Counted from the first letter of the stretch, positions 1 to 11,517 are shown. The stretch: 45,698 nucleotides of DNA from Gammaproteobacteria bacterium (GCA_026197095.1 JAPHTF010000026.1:1-45698); one strand, 5' to 3'. Numbers and translations are program-made. Notes: generated by a model from the letters alone, not told the origin.

Positions 1-1
1 C

Positions 2-265
2 CAATGGGGATGGACCAATGAGTTTTTCTGGATAATCGGTTTCTTTGGTATATCTCAGGCACTCGATGGTACCGTACTTGTTCCCTGGTTATTTTCTGGT
101 TTGGTAAACTTACACCCAATAGCCATTATTATCAGTGTGCTGGTCTTTGGTGGCCTATGGGGTTTCTGGGGGGTGTTTTTTGCTATCCCACTGGCAACAC
201 TTGTTAGTGCAGTCATTCATGCCTGGCCGCGAATTGATGTGGCAGCAGAAAAAGTTAACGTTTAA
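2..265 (+). CDS. PerM/AI-2E family transporter, C-terminal fragment
   Basis: This is the last 87 codons of a gene whose start lies before the window. The translation contains [43 protein letters not shown] and ends at TAA 263-265. This hydrophobic tail with a Gly-Leu-Trp-Gly-Phe-Trp-Gly loop and an Ile-Pro-Leu-Ala helix is what I recognise from the C-terminus of PerM-like proteins of the AI-2E exporter family, which are inner-membrane proteins with about eight helices. The substrate is not predictable from this piece; family members have been linked to AI-2 export and to ion/proton exchange. It converges on the minus-strand phoH-like gene 21 bp downstream. Confidence 0.75.
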   Translation, partial: QWGWTNEFFWIIGFFGISQALDGTVLVPWLFSGLVNLHPIAIIISVLVFGGLWGFWGVFFAIPLATLVSAVIHAWPRIDVAAEKVNV

Positions 266-286
266 ATAAGTACAAAGTTTTAAACG

Positions 287-1711
287 TTATAACACTTCAG
301 AAGCAAAATCAGCCAAACGTGAACGTTCACCACGAACAAGAGTAATGTGTCCGCTGTGTTCCCATGGTTTAAATCGATCAATGACGTAAGTTAAGCCCGA
401 TGTTGTTTCAGTTAAATACGGCGTGTCAATTTGGGCAATGTTACCTAAACAAACAATTTTGGTACCAGGGCCACTTCGTGTAATGAGTGTTTTCATTTGG
501 TGTGAGGTGAGATTTTGTGCTTCATCAATAATGATATAGCGGTTTAAAAATGTACGGCCACGCATAAAGTTAATTGAACGTATTTTTATCCGGTTGGCAA
601 CTAAATCATTGGTAACAGCCTGACCCCACTCACTGGAAAAGCTTGAATCAGATGAATCATTATCTGATTTATTTAACACTTCAAGATTATCCATTAATGC
701 GCCCATCCATGGTGTCATTTTTTCTTCTTCAGTACCGGGAAGAAAACCGATATCTTCACCAACAGGAATGGTTACCCGGGTCATAATAATTTCTGAGTAA
801 AGTTTTCGTTCTAATGTTTGTTCTAGCCCTGCGGCCAGTGTTAATAATGTTTTCCCTGTACCCGCCATACCAATCAGGCTAACAAAGTCTACCTCGGGAT
901 CCATGAGTAAATTTAGAGCATAACTTTGTTCCTGATTTCGAGCCGTAATCCCCCATACTGAATGTGAACCACTTTGGTAGTCGGTTGTTGTTTCAATAAC
1001 CGCGGTGTCACCGTCAATGCTTCTCACTAATGCTTCAAAAGGCTGCTCTTCGTCCTGACTACTAATTAACGCATTTGGGTGCCAGTTTTTGACTTCGGGT
1101 CCATGTAATTTATAGAAAGTACGACCTTCCTCAAGCCATGAATCCATTTCTCTGGCATGTTGCTCCCAAAAGTCATCATTGAGTTTTATTGTGCCGGTAT
1201 ATAAAAGATCAACATCCTCTAATACACGATCGTTATGATAGTCCTCTACTTTAATACCAAGCGCAGATGCTTTTATTCTGAGGTTAATATCTTTAGTGAC
1301 TAATGTAATATCATGGTGGATAAATTTTTCATGTAACGCAATAGTAGTACCAAGAATATTATTGTCAGGTAAGCTACCCGGAAGATAATCAGGTAGTGTT
1401 GCTTTGTAGGAACGCGTCTGGAAAAAGAGTTTTCCACTTGAAATATTATCTTCTTCGTTAGCATTTAATATTGAGTTAAGCGTGATACCGTTTTCAATTT
1501 CTTCTTGTGATGCATCAGTGACAAGCTCTTCAATAAAGCGACTGGTTTGTCTGGCATTACGCGCAACTTCTGAACGGCCTTTCTTATTATTATCCAGCTC
1601 TTCCAATACCATCATGGGCAGAAAGAGGTCATGCTCCTGAAAACGAAACAATGCGGTGGGATCATGCATTAAAACATTAGTATCTAAAACAAATAAGCGT
1701 TGATTCATCAT
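287..1711 (-). CDS. PhoH-family ATPase with N-terminal PIN domain
   Basis: The 474-residue protein has two parts. Residues about 5-150 form a PIN nuclease-type domain with acidic residues in VLDTNVLMHD (Asp10), VLEELD and VTKDINLRIKA. Residues about 255-470 form a PhoH P-loop ATPase with Walker A GMAGTGKT (281-288) and Walker B IIIDEAQN. PIN-PhoH proteins are thought to be RNA-directed ATPase/nucleases; the PhoB/phosphate-starvation link of the name does not apply by default. The start ATG overlaps the stop of the upstream bcp gene by one base (TAATG), so the two are probably translationally coupled. A second ATG follows immediately. Confidence 0.9.
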   Translation of the reverse strand: MMNQRLFVLDTNVLMHDPTALFRFQEHDLFLPMMVLEELDNNKKGRSEVARNARQTSRFIEELVTDASQEEIENGITLNSILNANEEDNISSGKLFFQTRSYKATLPDYLPGSLPDNNILGTTIALHEKFIHHDITLVTKDINLRIKASALGIKVEDYHNDRVLEDVDLLYTGTIKLNDDFWEQHAREMDSWLEEGRTFYKLHGPEVKNWHPNALISSQDEEQPFEALVRSIDGDTAVIETTTDYQSGSHSVWGITARNQEQSYALNLLMDPEVDFVSLIGMAGTGKTLLTLAAGLEQTLERKLYSEIIMTRVTIPVGEDIGFLPGTEEEKMTPWMGALMDNLEVLNKSDNDSSDSSFSSEWGQAVTNDLVANRIKIRSINFMRGRTFLNRYIIIDEAQNLTSHQMKTLITRSGPGTKIVCLGNIAQIDTPYLTETTSGLTYVIDRFKPWEHSGHITLVRGERSRLADFASEVL

Positions 1712-2193
1712 TATTTCTGATTTTCCTTGTTAAGCATTTTTACCGCAGTTAATACCTCATCAACATGGCCTTTCACTTTAACTTTACGCCATTCTTGTTT
1801 CAGTACACCTTTATCATTAATAAGAAAGGTGCTTCGTTCTATGCCCAGATGTTTTTTACCATACATATTCTTCAACTTAATGACATCAAATAAAGTGCAC
1901 AATTCTTCTTCAGTATCTGCAAGCAAATCAAAAGGGAACTTATGTTTTGTTTTAAAGTTTTCGTGGCTGCGTACCGTGTCCCGGGATACGCCGAGTATAA
2001 TGCAATTTTGTCTTTTGAATTTTGCAATGCTGTCACGAAAGTCTTGCCCCTCCTGAGTACAGCCTGGCGTATTATCTTTAGGATAAAAATATAAAATAAT
2101 ATTTTTCCCTTTTAAGCTGGAAAGACTGATTGTTTGTTCTCCCGTTGCCGGGAGCTTAAAAGCAGAGACCTTTTTATTGACTTCAACAGTCAT
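1711..2193 (-). CDS. bcp: Peroxiredoxin of the BCP/PrxQ family
   Basis: This 160-residue thiol peroxidase should reduce hydrogen peroxide and organic hydroperoxides in the cytoplasm using thioredoxin-type electrons. The peroxidatic cysteine is Cys45 in YPKDNTPGCTQEG. Many BCPs carry the resolving cysteine five residues later; here that position is Gln50, so this is a one-Cys arrangement or uses a distant cysteine (Cys64, or the Cys in EEELCTLF). Length and order (TxxC helix, GVSRD strand, LLAD, ERSTFLI) are normal for the family. It is the first gene of a two-gene minus-strand unit with the PIN-PhoH gene. Confidence 0.92.
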   Translation of the reverse strand: MTVEVNKKVSAFKLPATGEQTISLSSLKGKNIILYFYPKDNTPGCTQEGQDFRDSIAKFKRQNCIILGVSRDTVRSHENFKTKHKFPFDLLADTEEELCTLFDVIKLKNMYGKKHLGIERSTFLINDKGVLKQEWRKVKVKGHVDEVLTAVKMLNKENQK

Positions 2194-2254
2194 GTTTTTA
2201 CCTTATATTTATTTTTGTAATGTAAGACCTAACTTATCTTACAATATAGCTGAG

Positions 2255-3364
2255 TTAGGAATATTCCTCGAGCACTACCTCACTTAATTGAACCGCAGCT
2301 TCTTCAGGGCTCACTGTATTAACAAATAAGCCGGAACCAAGTTCAAAACCGGATGGGATACTGGTGCGAGGACAGATTTCGAGATGCCAGTGATAACTGT
2401 TTTCACAAGCATCATATTGTTTATCTAACGGAACCGTATGTAAGAAATAATTATATTGAGCGCCGCCAATAACTGCATCGAGGCGTTGCATGCTGCGCTT
2501 TAATACCCGTGCAAAATCATCTAATTCTTCCTGGGTGGCTTTAAGGAAATCACTTTTATGTACTAAAGGTAAAATGTGTACTTCCCACTCATAACGACTG
2601 GCAAACGGTTTAATTGCAATAAAGTGTTCACCACGTTCTACAACATATTGGCCAACATCAATTTTTCGGACAATTTTTCCGGAGTTACGATCATAGATGG
2701 TAGCTTCATAAGTGAGTGCTTCATCGATTAGGGTGCAGAAAATACAGTTATGATGTTTTTCATAATATTGTTTGCTGTGCGAGACTTCATCTTGTACGTT
2801 TTGAGGAATAACCGGGGTTGCAATAATCTGGCTATGGGTATGTGCCATGCTGGCACCCGCAGCGGGACCAAAGTTCTTAAAGACCAGTACATATTTTAAG
2901 CGCTGATCAGACTCATAAAGTTGTTTCATCCGACTCTGGTAGGTTTGAAATAACATTGATAGATGTGACTGACTCATTTCATTAATCGCAATGCCATGTT
3001 GTGAATGATCAACAATCACTTCATGTCGGCCGTAACCATTAATGGCCTGCTGTAAACCAAATACCATATCCGGGTTGTGTCGATCATCGCCTAAAACAGG
3101 GTAGAGGTTTTCAACTATTCGAATTGCCCATTCGCCTTCTTCAGGCACGCGCGTAATCTCAGGTGGGGTCTTATCTTCGTTGCCAAGGCAAAAAGGGCAG
3201 CGGTCAACATGGTGTCGGGTATCGCGTGGCGCAGCTTCTTCTGCTTTCTGAGGCCGCATTGAACGGGCTGTGGCAATAAGTACTGATTCAGTGGGGACAA
3301 TCGGGTTGATACGTAATTCTCTAGTTCCCAAGCCTTCTTGCTTGCCATTATCCTGGTTGCTCAT
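2255..3364 (-). CDS. GalT-like nucleotidylyltransferase (HIT superfamily)
   Basis: The 369-residue protein has galactose-1-phosphate uridylyltransferase architecture: a zinc-type Cys pair CPFC (56-59), a second CIFC pair, and the active-site AHTHSQ (His175/His177/Gln179), in which the second histidine would carry the nucleotidyl group. It is probably transferase or phosphorylase in function. No galK, galE or galM lies nearby, and the HTHSQ form instead of HPHGQ is shared, as I recall, with the plant-type ADP-glucose phosphorylase branch, so use of UDP-galactose should not be assumed. The gene is monocistronic and diverges from dapA. Confidence 0.8.
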   Translation of the reverse strand: MSNQDNGKQEGLGTRELRINPIVPTESVLIATARSMRPQKAEEAAPRDTRHHVDRCPFCLGNEDKTPPEITRVPEEGEWAIRIVENLYPVLGDDRHNPDMVFGLQQAINGYGRHEVIVDHSQHGIAINEMSQSHLSMLFQTYQSRMKQLYESDQRLKYVLVFKNFGPAAGASMAHTHSQIIATPVIPQNVQDEVSHSKQYYEKHHNCIFCTLIDEALTYEATIYDRNSGKIVRKIDVGQYVVERGEHFIAIKPFASRYEWEVHILPLVHKSDFLKATQEELDDFARVLKRSMQRLDAVIGGAQYNYFLHTVPLDKQYDACENSYHWHLEICPRTSIPSGFELGSGLFVNTVSPEEAAVQLSEVVLEEYS

Positions 3365-3469
3365 AATTTAATTTTCCGTGTGAAATAGTGGTGAATTAAG
3401 TCATTCTAGGGCTGCTAACATACTCCGAACATCTTTAACTGTCGAAGCGGCGTTATTTATACCCTTCTA

Positions 3470-3493
3470 AGTGAAATTATTAGTGAAATTATT
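3470..3493. repeat. 12-bp perfect tandem duplication upstream of dapA
   Basis: AGTGAAATTATT occurs twice head to tail in the galT-dapA divergent spacer, about 100 bp before the dapA start. It is either a slippage duplication or a paired binding site; nothing else in the sequence decides between these. Confidence 0.6.
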
Positions 3494-3591
3494 AACCGAA
3501 AAGCATCTATTTTAGTCAGGAAACTTGTCTACCTAGCTTGCGACAAGTACCATTTGCGTTTCTTTTTTCCGACATTTTACGGGGAACGACA

Positions 3592-4470
3592 ATGTTTCAA
3601 GGAAGTATGGTTGCTTTAGTTACACCAATGCAATCGGATGGCAGTGTAGATGATGATGCTTTGGTGCAACTCATTGAATTTCATGTGAAAAATGGCACTG
3701 ATGCCATCATAGCCGTGGGAACAACGGGTGAATCTGCCACATTAGATGAGCACGAGCACTGTGCCCTGGTAAAACGTATCGTTGAACTCGCGGCAGGACG
3801 TGTCCCTATTATTGCCGGAACGGGTGCAAATTCGACCACAGAAGCTATTACTTTAACAGCTTGTGCAAAAGAGGCGGGTGCTGACGCCTGCTTGTTGGTG
3901 ACACCGTATTACAATAAACCAACGCAAGAAGGGCTTTATTTACATCACAAAGCCATTGCTGAGGCGGTAAACATTCCCCAGATCCTCTATAACGTACCGG
4001 GTCGTACTGCTGTGGACATGCTGCCTGCTACAATCGAACGCCTGGCTAAAATTCCGAACATTGTGGGAGTGAAAGAAGCGACAGGCGATATTTCACGTAT
4101 AACAGATATCATTGCACGCTGTGGTAAAGATTTTGATGTTTACAGCGGTGATGATGCCACTGCAATGGAAGCGATCTTGTCAGGTGCAAAAGGTGATATT
4201 TCTGTTACCGCAAATATCGCACCAGCTGAAATGCATGAAATGTGTACCGCTGCATTAAAGGGTGATCGTGAAAAAGCAGCATCAATCAATGAAAATTTAA
4301 TGGGGTTACATGAGAACCTTTTTCTTGAAGCGAACCCAATACCTGTGAAATGGGCATTATTTGAAATGGGACTAATTCCTGCGGGAATTCGTTTACCGTT
4401 GACTGTATTTTCTGAGCAATATCATGAAACACTTCGTCAGGCTATGCGTCAGGCGAAGGTTTTATCTTAA
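3592..4470 (+). CDS. dapA: 4-hydroxy-tetrahydrodipicolinate synthase
   Basis: The enzyme condenses pyruvate with aspartate semialdehyde, the first committed step of lysine and diaminopimelate synthesis. It is a TIM-barrel lyase of 292 residues. The Schiff-base lysine is Lys161 in GVKEATGD, the proton-relay tyrosine Tyr133 in LYNVPGR, Thr44/Thr45 lie in VGTTGES, and Arg138 follows the tyrosine; numbering equals the Escherichia coli enzyme. An in-frame TTG exists at 3538, but ATG 3592 follows a GGGGA ribosome site at suitable distance and gives the family N-terminus MFQGSMVALVTP, so I chose it. It heads a dapA-bamC-MBL-purC cluster. Confidence 0.95.
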   Translation: MFQGSMVALVTPMQSDGSVDDDALVQLIEFHVKNGTDAIIAVGTTGESATLDEHEHCALVKRIVELAAGRVPIIAGTGANSTTEAITLTACAKEAGADACLLVTPYYNKPTQEGLYLHHKAIAEAVNIPQILYNVPGRTAVDMLPATIERLAKIPNIVGVKEATGDISRITDIIARCGKDFDVYSGDDATAMEAILSGAKGDISVTANIAPAEMHEMCTAALKGDREKAASINENLMGLHENLFLEANPIPVKWALFEMGLIPAGIRLPLTVFSEQYHETLRQAMRQAKVLS

Positions 4471-4489
4471 ATTCTTAAGTGAGATAGTT

Positions 4490-5575
4490 ATGTTACGTGT
4501 TGTTTTAATAGTTGCGCTGTTAATGAATTTAATGGCGTGTTCAAGTACACCCTCCTGGAAAGGCGTTTATGGCTCTGAAAGTGACAAAATAGACAGTTCA
4601 AAGCTTGAAGTTCCACCAGAGCTTTCCGAGCCAAATATTAGTGACAGCCTGGCTTTGCCTAATATTGCTGCAAGTGGTTCAAGTTATTCAGATTATACAA
4701 ATATAGATTACAAAGGGGACAAGGTTTCAGCAACCATTCCACGAGGCGTTAAAGTTATTCGTGAAGGCGTGAATCAATGGTTAGAAATTAATACAACTGC
4801 AGAAAAGTTATGGCCAGAACTTAAACAGTTTTTTGCCAAGGTCGGTTTTGAAATTAAACGTGAAGATAAGCAATTAGGTGTGATGGAAACTAACTGGTTA
4901 GAAAGCAGAGCTAGCCTTCCAACAGGCTGGTTTGCAAAGTTATTAAATCGCATTTCTTCAACAGGGCTAAGAGATAAATATCGTGCCCGATTAGAGAAAA
5001 CCAATAACCCTAATGTGACACGCTTATTTATTACTCATCAGGGTTTAAAAGAACATGGAGTAGAAGAAGTCAGCTCTATTAAAATATGGTGGGAATCAAG
5101 ACCATCGGATCCTGAACTTGAAGCAGAAATGTACCAGCGTTTTTTAATTTACCGTGGCGCGGGTAAAGATGCTGCAATCAATTTTGTCAAAAAAGATCAA
5201 GCTAAAGAACGTACCCATATTATTGAAAAAGATGGCACTAAAATATTACAAGTGGGTGAAGGTTTCGCGCGTACCTGGCGTCGGGTGGGTATTGCCTTAG
5301 ATCGCATTGGTTTACTGGTTGATGATCGCAATCGTTCGGGTGGTTTATATTATTTACGCATTAGTGATGATTTCCGTGACAAAATAAAAGAAGAAAAAAG
5401 TTGGCTCGCGAATCTATTTTCCAGTGAGCAGGTTAAGTTAAAAGATCGTTACTTGCTGAATGTGAAAGATGAAAATGATCAGACCGTCATCAGCATTTAT
5501 GAAACTACAGGGGCGAAAGCTGATATTCGTTTTGTTAATCAATTATTAGCTGATTTAAAATCTTATCTCGATTAA
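4490..5575 (+). CDS. bamC: Outer membrane assembly lipoprotein BamC
   Basis: BamC (NlpB) is a lipoprotein of the BAM complex that inserts beta-barrel proteins into the outer membrane. With ATG 4490 the protein has 361 residues and a lipoprotein signal of hydrophobic residues ending in LMAC, Cys17 being the lipidated residue. The long unstructured segment after the cysteine (residues 18-75) and two helix-grip repeats fit BamC. The reading frame continues upstream to 4424 inside dapA, but only the 4490 start gives a signal peptide. It follows dapA by 19 bp, the same order as in enterobacteria. Confidence 0.88.
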   Translation: MLRVVLIVALLMNLMACSSTPSWKGVYGSESDKIDSSKLEVPPELSEPNISDSLALPNIAASGSSYSDYTNIDYKGDKVSATIPRGVKVIREGVNQWLEINTTAEKLWPELKQFFAKVGFEIKREDKQLGVMETNWLESRASLPTGWFAKLLNRISSTGLRDKYRARLEKTNNPNVTRLFITHQGLKEHGVEEVSSIKIWWESRPSDPELEAEMYQRFLIYRGAGKDAAINFVKKDQAKERTHIIEKDGTKILQVGEGFARTWRRVGIALDRIGLLVDDRNRSGGLYYLRISDDFRDKIKEEKSWLANLFSSEQVKLKDRYLLNVKDENDQTVISIYETTGAKADIRFVNQLLADLKSYLD

Positions 5576-5602
5576 ATGATTATCAGGTGAGGTATTGAAC
5601 AG

Positions 5603-6373
5603 TTGCAATTTTCATCGCTCGGAAGTGGCAGTCGTGGAAACAGTACATTAATCGAAGCGGATGGAACGACGATTTTAGTGGATTGTGGATTTTCTATGCG
5701 AGAAACTGAAAAGCGCTTGCAAAGACTTTCGCGTGAAATAGAACAGGTTACTGCAATATTGGTAACACACGAACATGGGGACCATGTTCGTGGCGTGGCA
5801 AGTTTAGCTAAAAAATATAACATCCCTGTTTGGTCAAGCCGTGGCACAGCAAAAGCGGCAAAGCTGGAAAAATTATTACAGTGGAATGCTATTGATATTC
5901 ATCAGCAGTTTGAAATTAACTCAATACATGTTCAACCTGTTCCAGTACCCCATGATGCACGCGAACCTTGCCAGTTTATATTTAGCAATGGGGACTGGCG
6001 TATCGGTGTATTAACCGATACAGGTTCGATTACGCCATATATTGAAGAGCAGTATTCAGGATGTGATGCTTTTATTCTTGAAGCAAATCATGATGAAGAA
6101 ATGCTGGCGAATGGTACTTATCCGCCTTCTTTAAAGCATCGAGTGGGTGGAGACTACGGACATTTAAATAACAGTCAGGCAAGAGATTTATTAAGCCGTA
6201 TTGATATTTCAAGGCTACAATATTTAGTCGCTTCACATATTAGTGATAAAAATAACACAGTCGCTCTGGCGCGAGATAAAATGAGCGAAGCACTTGATGA
6301 GGATGCTTCCTGGATTGATGTCGCTTCACAGGATGAAGGTTTAGATTGGCGTGTTTTAAAACATACACTTTAA
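5603..6373 (+). CDS. Metallo-beta-lactamase fold hydrolase, YycJ/WalJ-like
   Basis: The 256-residue protein begins MQFSSLGSGSRGNSTLIEAD and carries the metal-binding HEHGDH signature (within ILVTHEHGDHVRGV) plus later Asp in VLTDTGS and His in VASHISDKN. These features match the YycJ/WalJ group of MBL-fold proteins, whose members are predicted exonuclease-like or phosphodiesterase-like hydrolases; the substrate is unknown. The start is TTG 5603, ten bases after an AGGTGAGG ribosome site at 5585-5592; no in-frame ATG is available. It sits between bamC and purC, a position that is empty in the enterobacterial cluster. Confidence 0.85.
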   Translation: MQFSSLGSGSRGNSTLIEADGTTILVDCGFSMRETEKRLQRLSREIEQVTAILVTHEHGDHVRGVASLAKKYNIPVWSSRGTAKAAKLEKLLQWNAIDIHQQFEINSIHVQPVPVPHDAREPCQFIFSNGDWRIGVLTDTGSITPYIEEQYSGCDAFILEANHDEEMLANGTYPPSLKHRVGGDYGHLNNSQARDLLSRIDISRLQYLVASHISDKNNTVALARDKMSEALDEDASWIDVASQDEGLDWRVLKHTL

Positions 6374-6406
6374 ATTAAATTTAGATAAAGGTAATAAAGG
6401 TTCATC

Positions 6407-7120
6407 ATGAAAAAAAAAGCAGAGCTCTATGCAGGTAAAGCAAAGTCCGTTTATACCACGGATGATGATGACTATTTAATTATTCATTTTAGAAATGATA
6501 CCTCTGCATTTGATGGCGAAAAAATTGAGCAGCTTGATCGCAAAGGGATGGTAAATAATAAGTTCACTGCTTTTATAATGGAAAAACTTGAGCAGGCAGG
6601 TGTTAAAACACATCATGTAAAACTGCTTTCTGATGATGAAGCTGTTGTTAAAAAGCTCGATATGCTCCCTATTGAATGTGTTGTCCGAAATATCAGTGCA
6701 GGTAGTATATGCAGGCGCCTGGGTGTTGAAGAAGGGATGGACTTAAATCCTCCAACGTTTGAGTTTTTCCTGAAAAATGATGCACTGCATGATCCCATGC
6801 TAAACGACTATCATATTCGTTCATTTGGCTGGGCGACAGATGAAGAAGTTGAACAAATGAAAACGCTGACTTTTCAGGTGAATGATATACTGAAAAAAAT
6901 GTTTGCTGATGCAGGTATGTTACTGGTGGATTACAAGCTGGAGTTTGGCCGCTTTAAAGGTGAACTATTGCTCGGTGATGAGTTTAGTCCAGATGGCTGT
7001 CGTTTATGGGATGCTGAAACACGTAAAAAGCTGGATAAAGATCGATTTAGACAAGGTTTGGGTGGTGTCATCGAGGCATATGAAGAAGTTGGGCAGCGTT
7101 TAGGAATCTGTTTCGACTAA
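6407..7120 (+). CDS. purC: SAICAR synthetase (phosphoribosylaminoimidazole-succinocarboxamide synthase)
   Basis: PurC ligates aspartate to CAIR with ATP in de novo purine synthesis. The 237-residue length is that of the short bacterial form. Diagnostic segments are [18 protein letters not shown] (nucleotide-binding start), [24 protein letters not shown], and [20 protein letters not shown] followed by SPDGCRLWD. An AAAGG ribosome site precedes the ATG. It is the last gene of the dapA cluster and is followed by a strong terminator. Confidence 0.97.
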   Translation: MKKKAELYAGKAKSVYTTDDDDYLIIHFRNDTSAFDGEKIEQLDRKGMVNNKFTAFIMEKLEQAGVKTHHVKLLSDDEAVVKKLDMLPIECVVRNISAGSICRRLGVEEGMDLNPPTFEFFLKNDALHDPMLNDYHIRSFGWATDEEVEQMKTLTFQVNDILKKMFADAGMLLVDYKLEFGRFKGELLLGDEFSPDGCRLWDAETRKKLDKDRFRQGLGGVIEAYEEVGQRLGICFD

Positions 7121-7152
7121 TTTTACCTGTTAACAGTTTAATGCGTCTATTG

Positions 7153-7190
7153 AGGGCCTTATTCATATAAATGACTAAGGCCTTTTTTTA
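7153..7190 (+). terminator. Rho-independent terminator after purC
   Basis: GGCCTTA (7155-7161) pairs with TAAGGCC (7176-7182), extended by a G-U and an A-U pair, followed by seven T residues. It ends the dapA-bamC-MBL-purC unit. Confidence 0.9.
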
Positions 7191-7334
7191 TTAAAATTCA
7201 AATACTTGTATAGATTGTTTCATTTTGCACCCATGTTAAAAGTGTAAGTAATTCCTTACATTTATGTTAATGATTTGTCATTTCAAGCCGCTAAATCAAT
7301 TAGTGATCCATTTTTTAGCTATTTCTCAGGAATA

Positions 7335-9398
7335 ATGATGATGATTAGCCCGCAAAAGCTCCTCACAATTTTAAAAATAAATAACTTGTCTATTCGAAAT
7401 AAAATATGGGCAGGATTTGGTTTTGTACTTGTTATATTAGCTACCGTTGCCCTGACGGCGGCCACCAGTTTGTCTAAAACTGAAAATAGTGTTGATAATG
7501 TTGTCAATCAAATTCAGCCAATGGTGTTAGCGTCTAATGAGTTGACCAGTTCATTAAATGAAACATCTGGAGCTTTAGGTTATTACCTGTTAAGCCAGGA
7601 AGAAAGTTTTAAGCGAGGCTACTTACAAGGCCTTGAGAAGGCTAAACAAAACCTGGCAAAACTCTCATCGCTTACTCAAACAGAAAAAACAGAACCTGAA
7701 ATTAAAGAACTGTTAATTACTATTGAAAAAGATGTTAATCAATTTGCAAGTTATAAAGAGAGAATGTTTGAGCTGGTGGACAATGAGTTATTAAATAAAC
7801 CAGGTTTAAAAATATCTGGAGAAGAAGTTAATCCAATCTCACAACAAATATTACAATTACTGACCCAAAGTGTTTTATCCGAAATGGATGAAGCCGTTTC
7901 ATTTAAACGCAGAAAAGTACTCGCTGATTTTAGTGATATGCGTTATGCATGGGCTAATGTCATGAATGGTGCGCGTGCTTTCATGGCTTTTAGAAGTAAG
8001 GCATCAATTGATGAATATGATTTGTATTATGAACAAAGTGGAACGATTTTAAATAAATTGAAAAAACATGGCGAACAAGAGCTACTTAATTTTGATCAAG
8101 TTGATGCAGTAGAACAAATAACTGGACTTAGGGAAAACTTTAATACCAATTTTCAAAAAACAAAAGCCATACATGGCAGTGATAAATGGCGAACAGATAT
8201 TTACTTAGTCCGTACAGAATTAGGGCTGTTATTAGCCAAAATAAAACGTAATTTAAATATCCTGGTTGAGAAACAAAGTAGCTTAATTAAAACTGAAAGT
8301 CAGGATTTACTTAATTTTGTCAGTGGGACAAAAGTATTTGTTTACAGTATGTTGTTTGCAGGTTTGTTATTAGGCTTGTTATTAGCGTGGGCAGTGAGTT
8401 TTATGATTACTTGTCCACTTTCTGCGGCAGTGGAAGCCATGAAGGATATTTCGGAAGGAGACGGCGATCTTACATCACGTTTAAAAGTCAGTGGTACAGA
8501 TGAGATTGGTCAGCTTGCCTTATCGTTTAATGGTTTTATTTCAAAAATCCAAAATATTATTCAGGAAGTGAAAGCATCAACCTCGCAATTGTCTGCCGCG
8601 GCTGAGGAAATGTCGATGATAACCAGTGAAACAAGACAAGGTGTTCAGCGGCAACAGACCGAAACAAGTTTAGTTGCAACGGCAATGAATGAGATGAGCA
8701 GCACTGTGCATGAAGTTGCGAATAGTGCTGAGTCAGCTGCATCGGCAGCAAGTCAGGCAGACAATCAGACCGAGCAGGGTAAGCAGATTGTGAGTTCGAC
8801 TATGTCATCAATTTCATCACTTGCTGCTGAAGTGGATAAAGCTTCAGCTGTCATTAATCAACTTGAAAAAGATAGTGAAAGCATCGGATCTATTTTAGAG
8901 GTTATTCGTGGTATTGCTGAACAAACAAATCTCCTTGCGTTGAATGCGGCGATTGAAGCGGCACGTGCGGGTGAGCAAGGACGTGGTTTTGCTGTGGTCG
9001 CAGATGAAGTGCGTAGCCTGGCAAGCAGGACGCAGGAATCGACTCAGGAAATACAGGATATGATTGAACGCTTGCAAAAAGGTTCGCGTGATGCCGTGAC
9101 TGCGATGGTAGCAGGAAAGGAACAGGCTCAGCAGACAGTTGAACAAGCTTCTCAAGCTGAAGTTTCTCTTTCTGAAATTTCAGCCGCTGTTGCACAAATA
9201 AGTGAAATGAATGCGCATATTGCTCAAGCGGCCCGGCAACAAGGGGAAGTTGCTGAGGAGACAAATAAGAATATTGTTAACATTACCCAGGTGGCAGAAG
9301 GGACAGCAAATGGTGCTGAACAGTTAGCGACTGCGAGTCAGGAGATGGCTAATTTAGCGGTTAATTTAGAAAGCCAGGTGTCACATTTTAAAATTTAG
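7335..9398 (+). CDS. Methyl-accepting chemotaxis protein
   Basis: A 687-residue membrane chemoreceptor. A first transmembrane helix ([19 protein letters not shown]) is followed by a periplasmic helical sensor of about 300 residues, a second helix ([19 protein letters not shown]), a HAMP linker ([25 protein letters not shown]), methylation helices rich in Glu/Gln/Ala, and the universal hairpin tip ([20 protein letters not shown]). No C-terminal CheR-docking pentapeptide is present; the end is QVSHFKI. An in-frame TTG at 7275 would add 20 residues, but three consecutive ATGs from 7335 stand behind an AGGA site, so I start there. No che genes or other receptors are in the window. The ligand is unknown. 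Confidence 0.9.
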   Translation: MMMISPQKLLTILKINNLSIRNKIWAGFGFVLVILATVALTAATSLSKTENSVDNVVNQIQPMVLASNELTSSLNETSGALGYYLLSQEESFKRGYLQGLEKAKQNLAKLSSLTQTEKTEPEIKELLITIEKDVNQFASYKERMFELVDNELLNKPGLKISGEEVNPISQQILQLLTQSVLSEMDEAVSFKRRKVLADFSDMRYAWANVMNGARAFMAFRSKASIDEYDLYYEQSGTILNKLKKHGEQELLNFDQVDAVEQITGLRENFNTNFQKTKAIHGSDKWRTDIYLVRTELGLLLAKIKRNLNILVEKQSSLIKTESQDLLNFVSGTKVFVYSMLFAGLLLGLLLAWAVSFMITCPLSAAVEAMKDISEGDGDLTSRLKVSGTDEIGQLALSFNGFISKIQNIIQEVKASTSQLSAAAEEMSMITSETRQGVQRQQTETSLVATAMNEMSSTVHEVANSAESAASAASQADNQTEQGKQIVSSTMSSISSLAAEVDKASAVINQLEKDSESIGSILEVIRGIAEQTNLLALNAAIEAARAGEQGRGFAVVADEVRSLASRTQESTQEIQDMIERLQKGSRDAVTAMVAGKEQAQQTVEQASQAEVSLSEISAAVAQISEMNAHIAQAARQQGEVAEETNKNIVNITQVAEGTANGAEQLATASQEMANLAVNLESQVSHFKI

Positions 9399-9475
9399 AC
9401 TCTCGTCATAAGTATGCTGATGTTCGCATTGTGAGCAGCAGTTGTTCATTATAATGGCTTCATACGTATTTAAAC

Positions 9476-9506
9476 TTGACTGTGCCCGATATATTTCGGG
9501 TACAAT
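9476..9506 (+). promoter_or_regulatory. Candidate parE promoter with palindrome in a 19-bp spacer
   Basis: TTGACT (9476-9481) and TACAAT (9501-9506) are good -35 and -10 hexamers but are 19 bp apart. The spacer holds the inverted repeat CCCGA-TATATT-TCGGG (9485-9500), flanked further by GT (9482-9483) and AC (9502-9503). Promoters with 19-20 bp spacers and a centred dyad are typical targets of MerR-family activators. No MerR-type gene is in the window. The start codon of parE is 52 bp downstream. Confidence 0.5.
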
Positions 9507-9555
9507 CAGCCATAAATTTCATTCTGCCACCATTACAAACGAAAAAACTGATTAA

Positions 9556-11451
<1,896 letters not shown>

Positions 11452-11517
11452 CCTGCAGACTTTAGTCGTTTTTATTTACTTATTTGAAATTAATTATACT
11501 TATTTTGGAAATACATC

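Noticed and set aside
3115-3348. Minus-strand 77-codon ORF inside the GalT-like gene
   Set aside because: It overlaps the start of the GalT-like gene in another frame and has no domain features; a shadow frame.
7225-7253. Sigma-28 or sigma-54 promoter before the chemoreceptor
   Set aside because: Neither TAAA-N15-GCCGATAA nor GG-N10-GC elements could be matched; only weak sigma-70-like hexamers with poor spacing are present.
8902-9264. Minus-strand 120-codon ORF within the chemoreceptor gene
   Set aside because: It is antisense to the highly conserved signalling hairpin; its open frame follows from the codon bias of the real gene.
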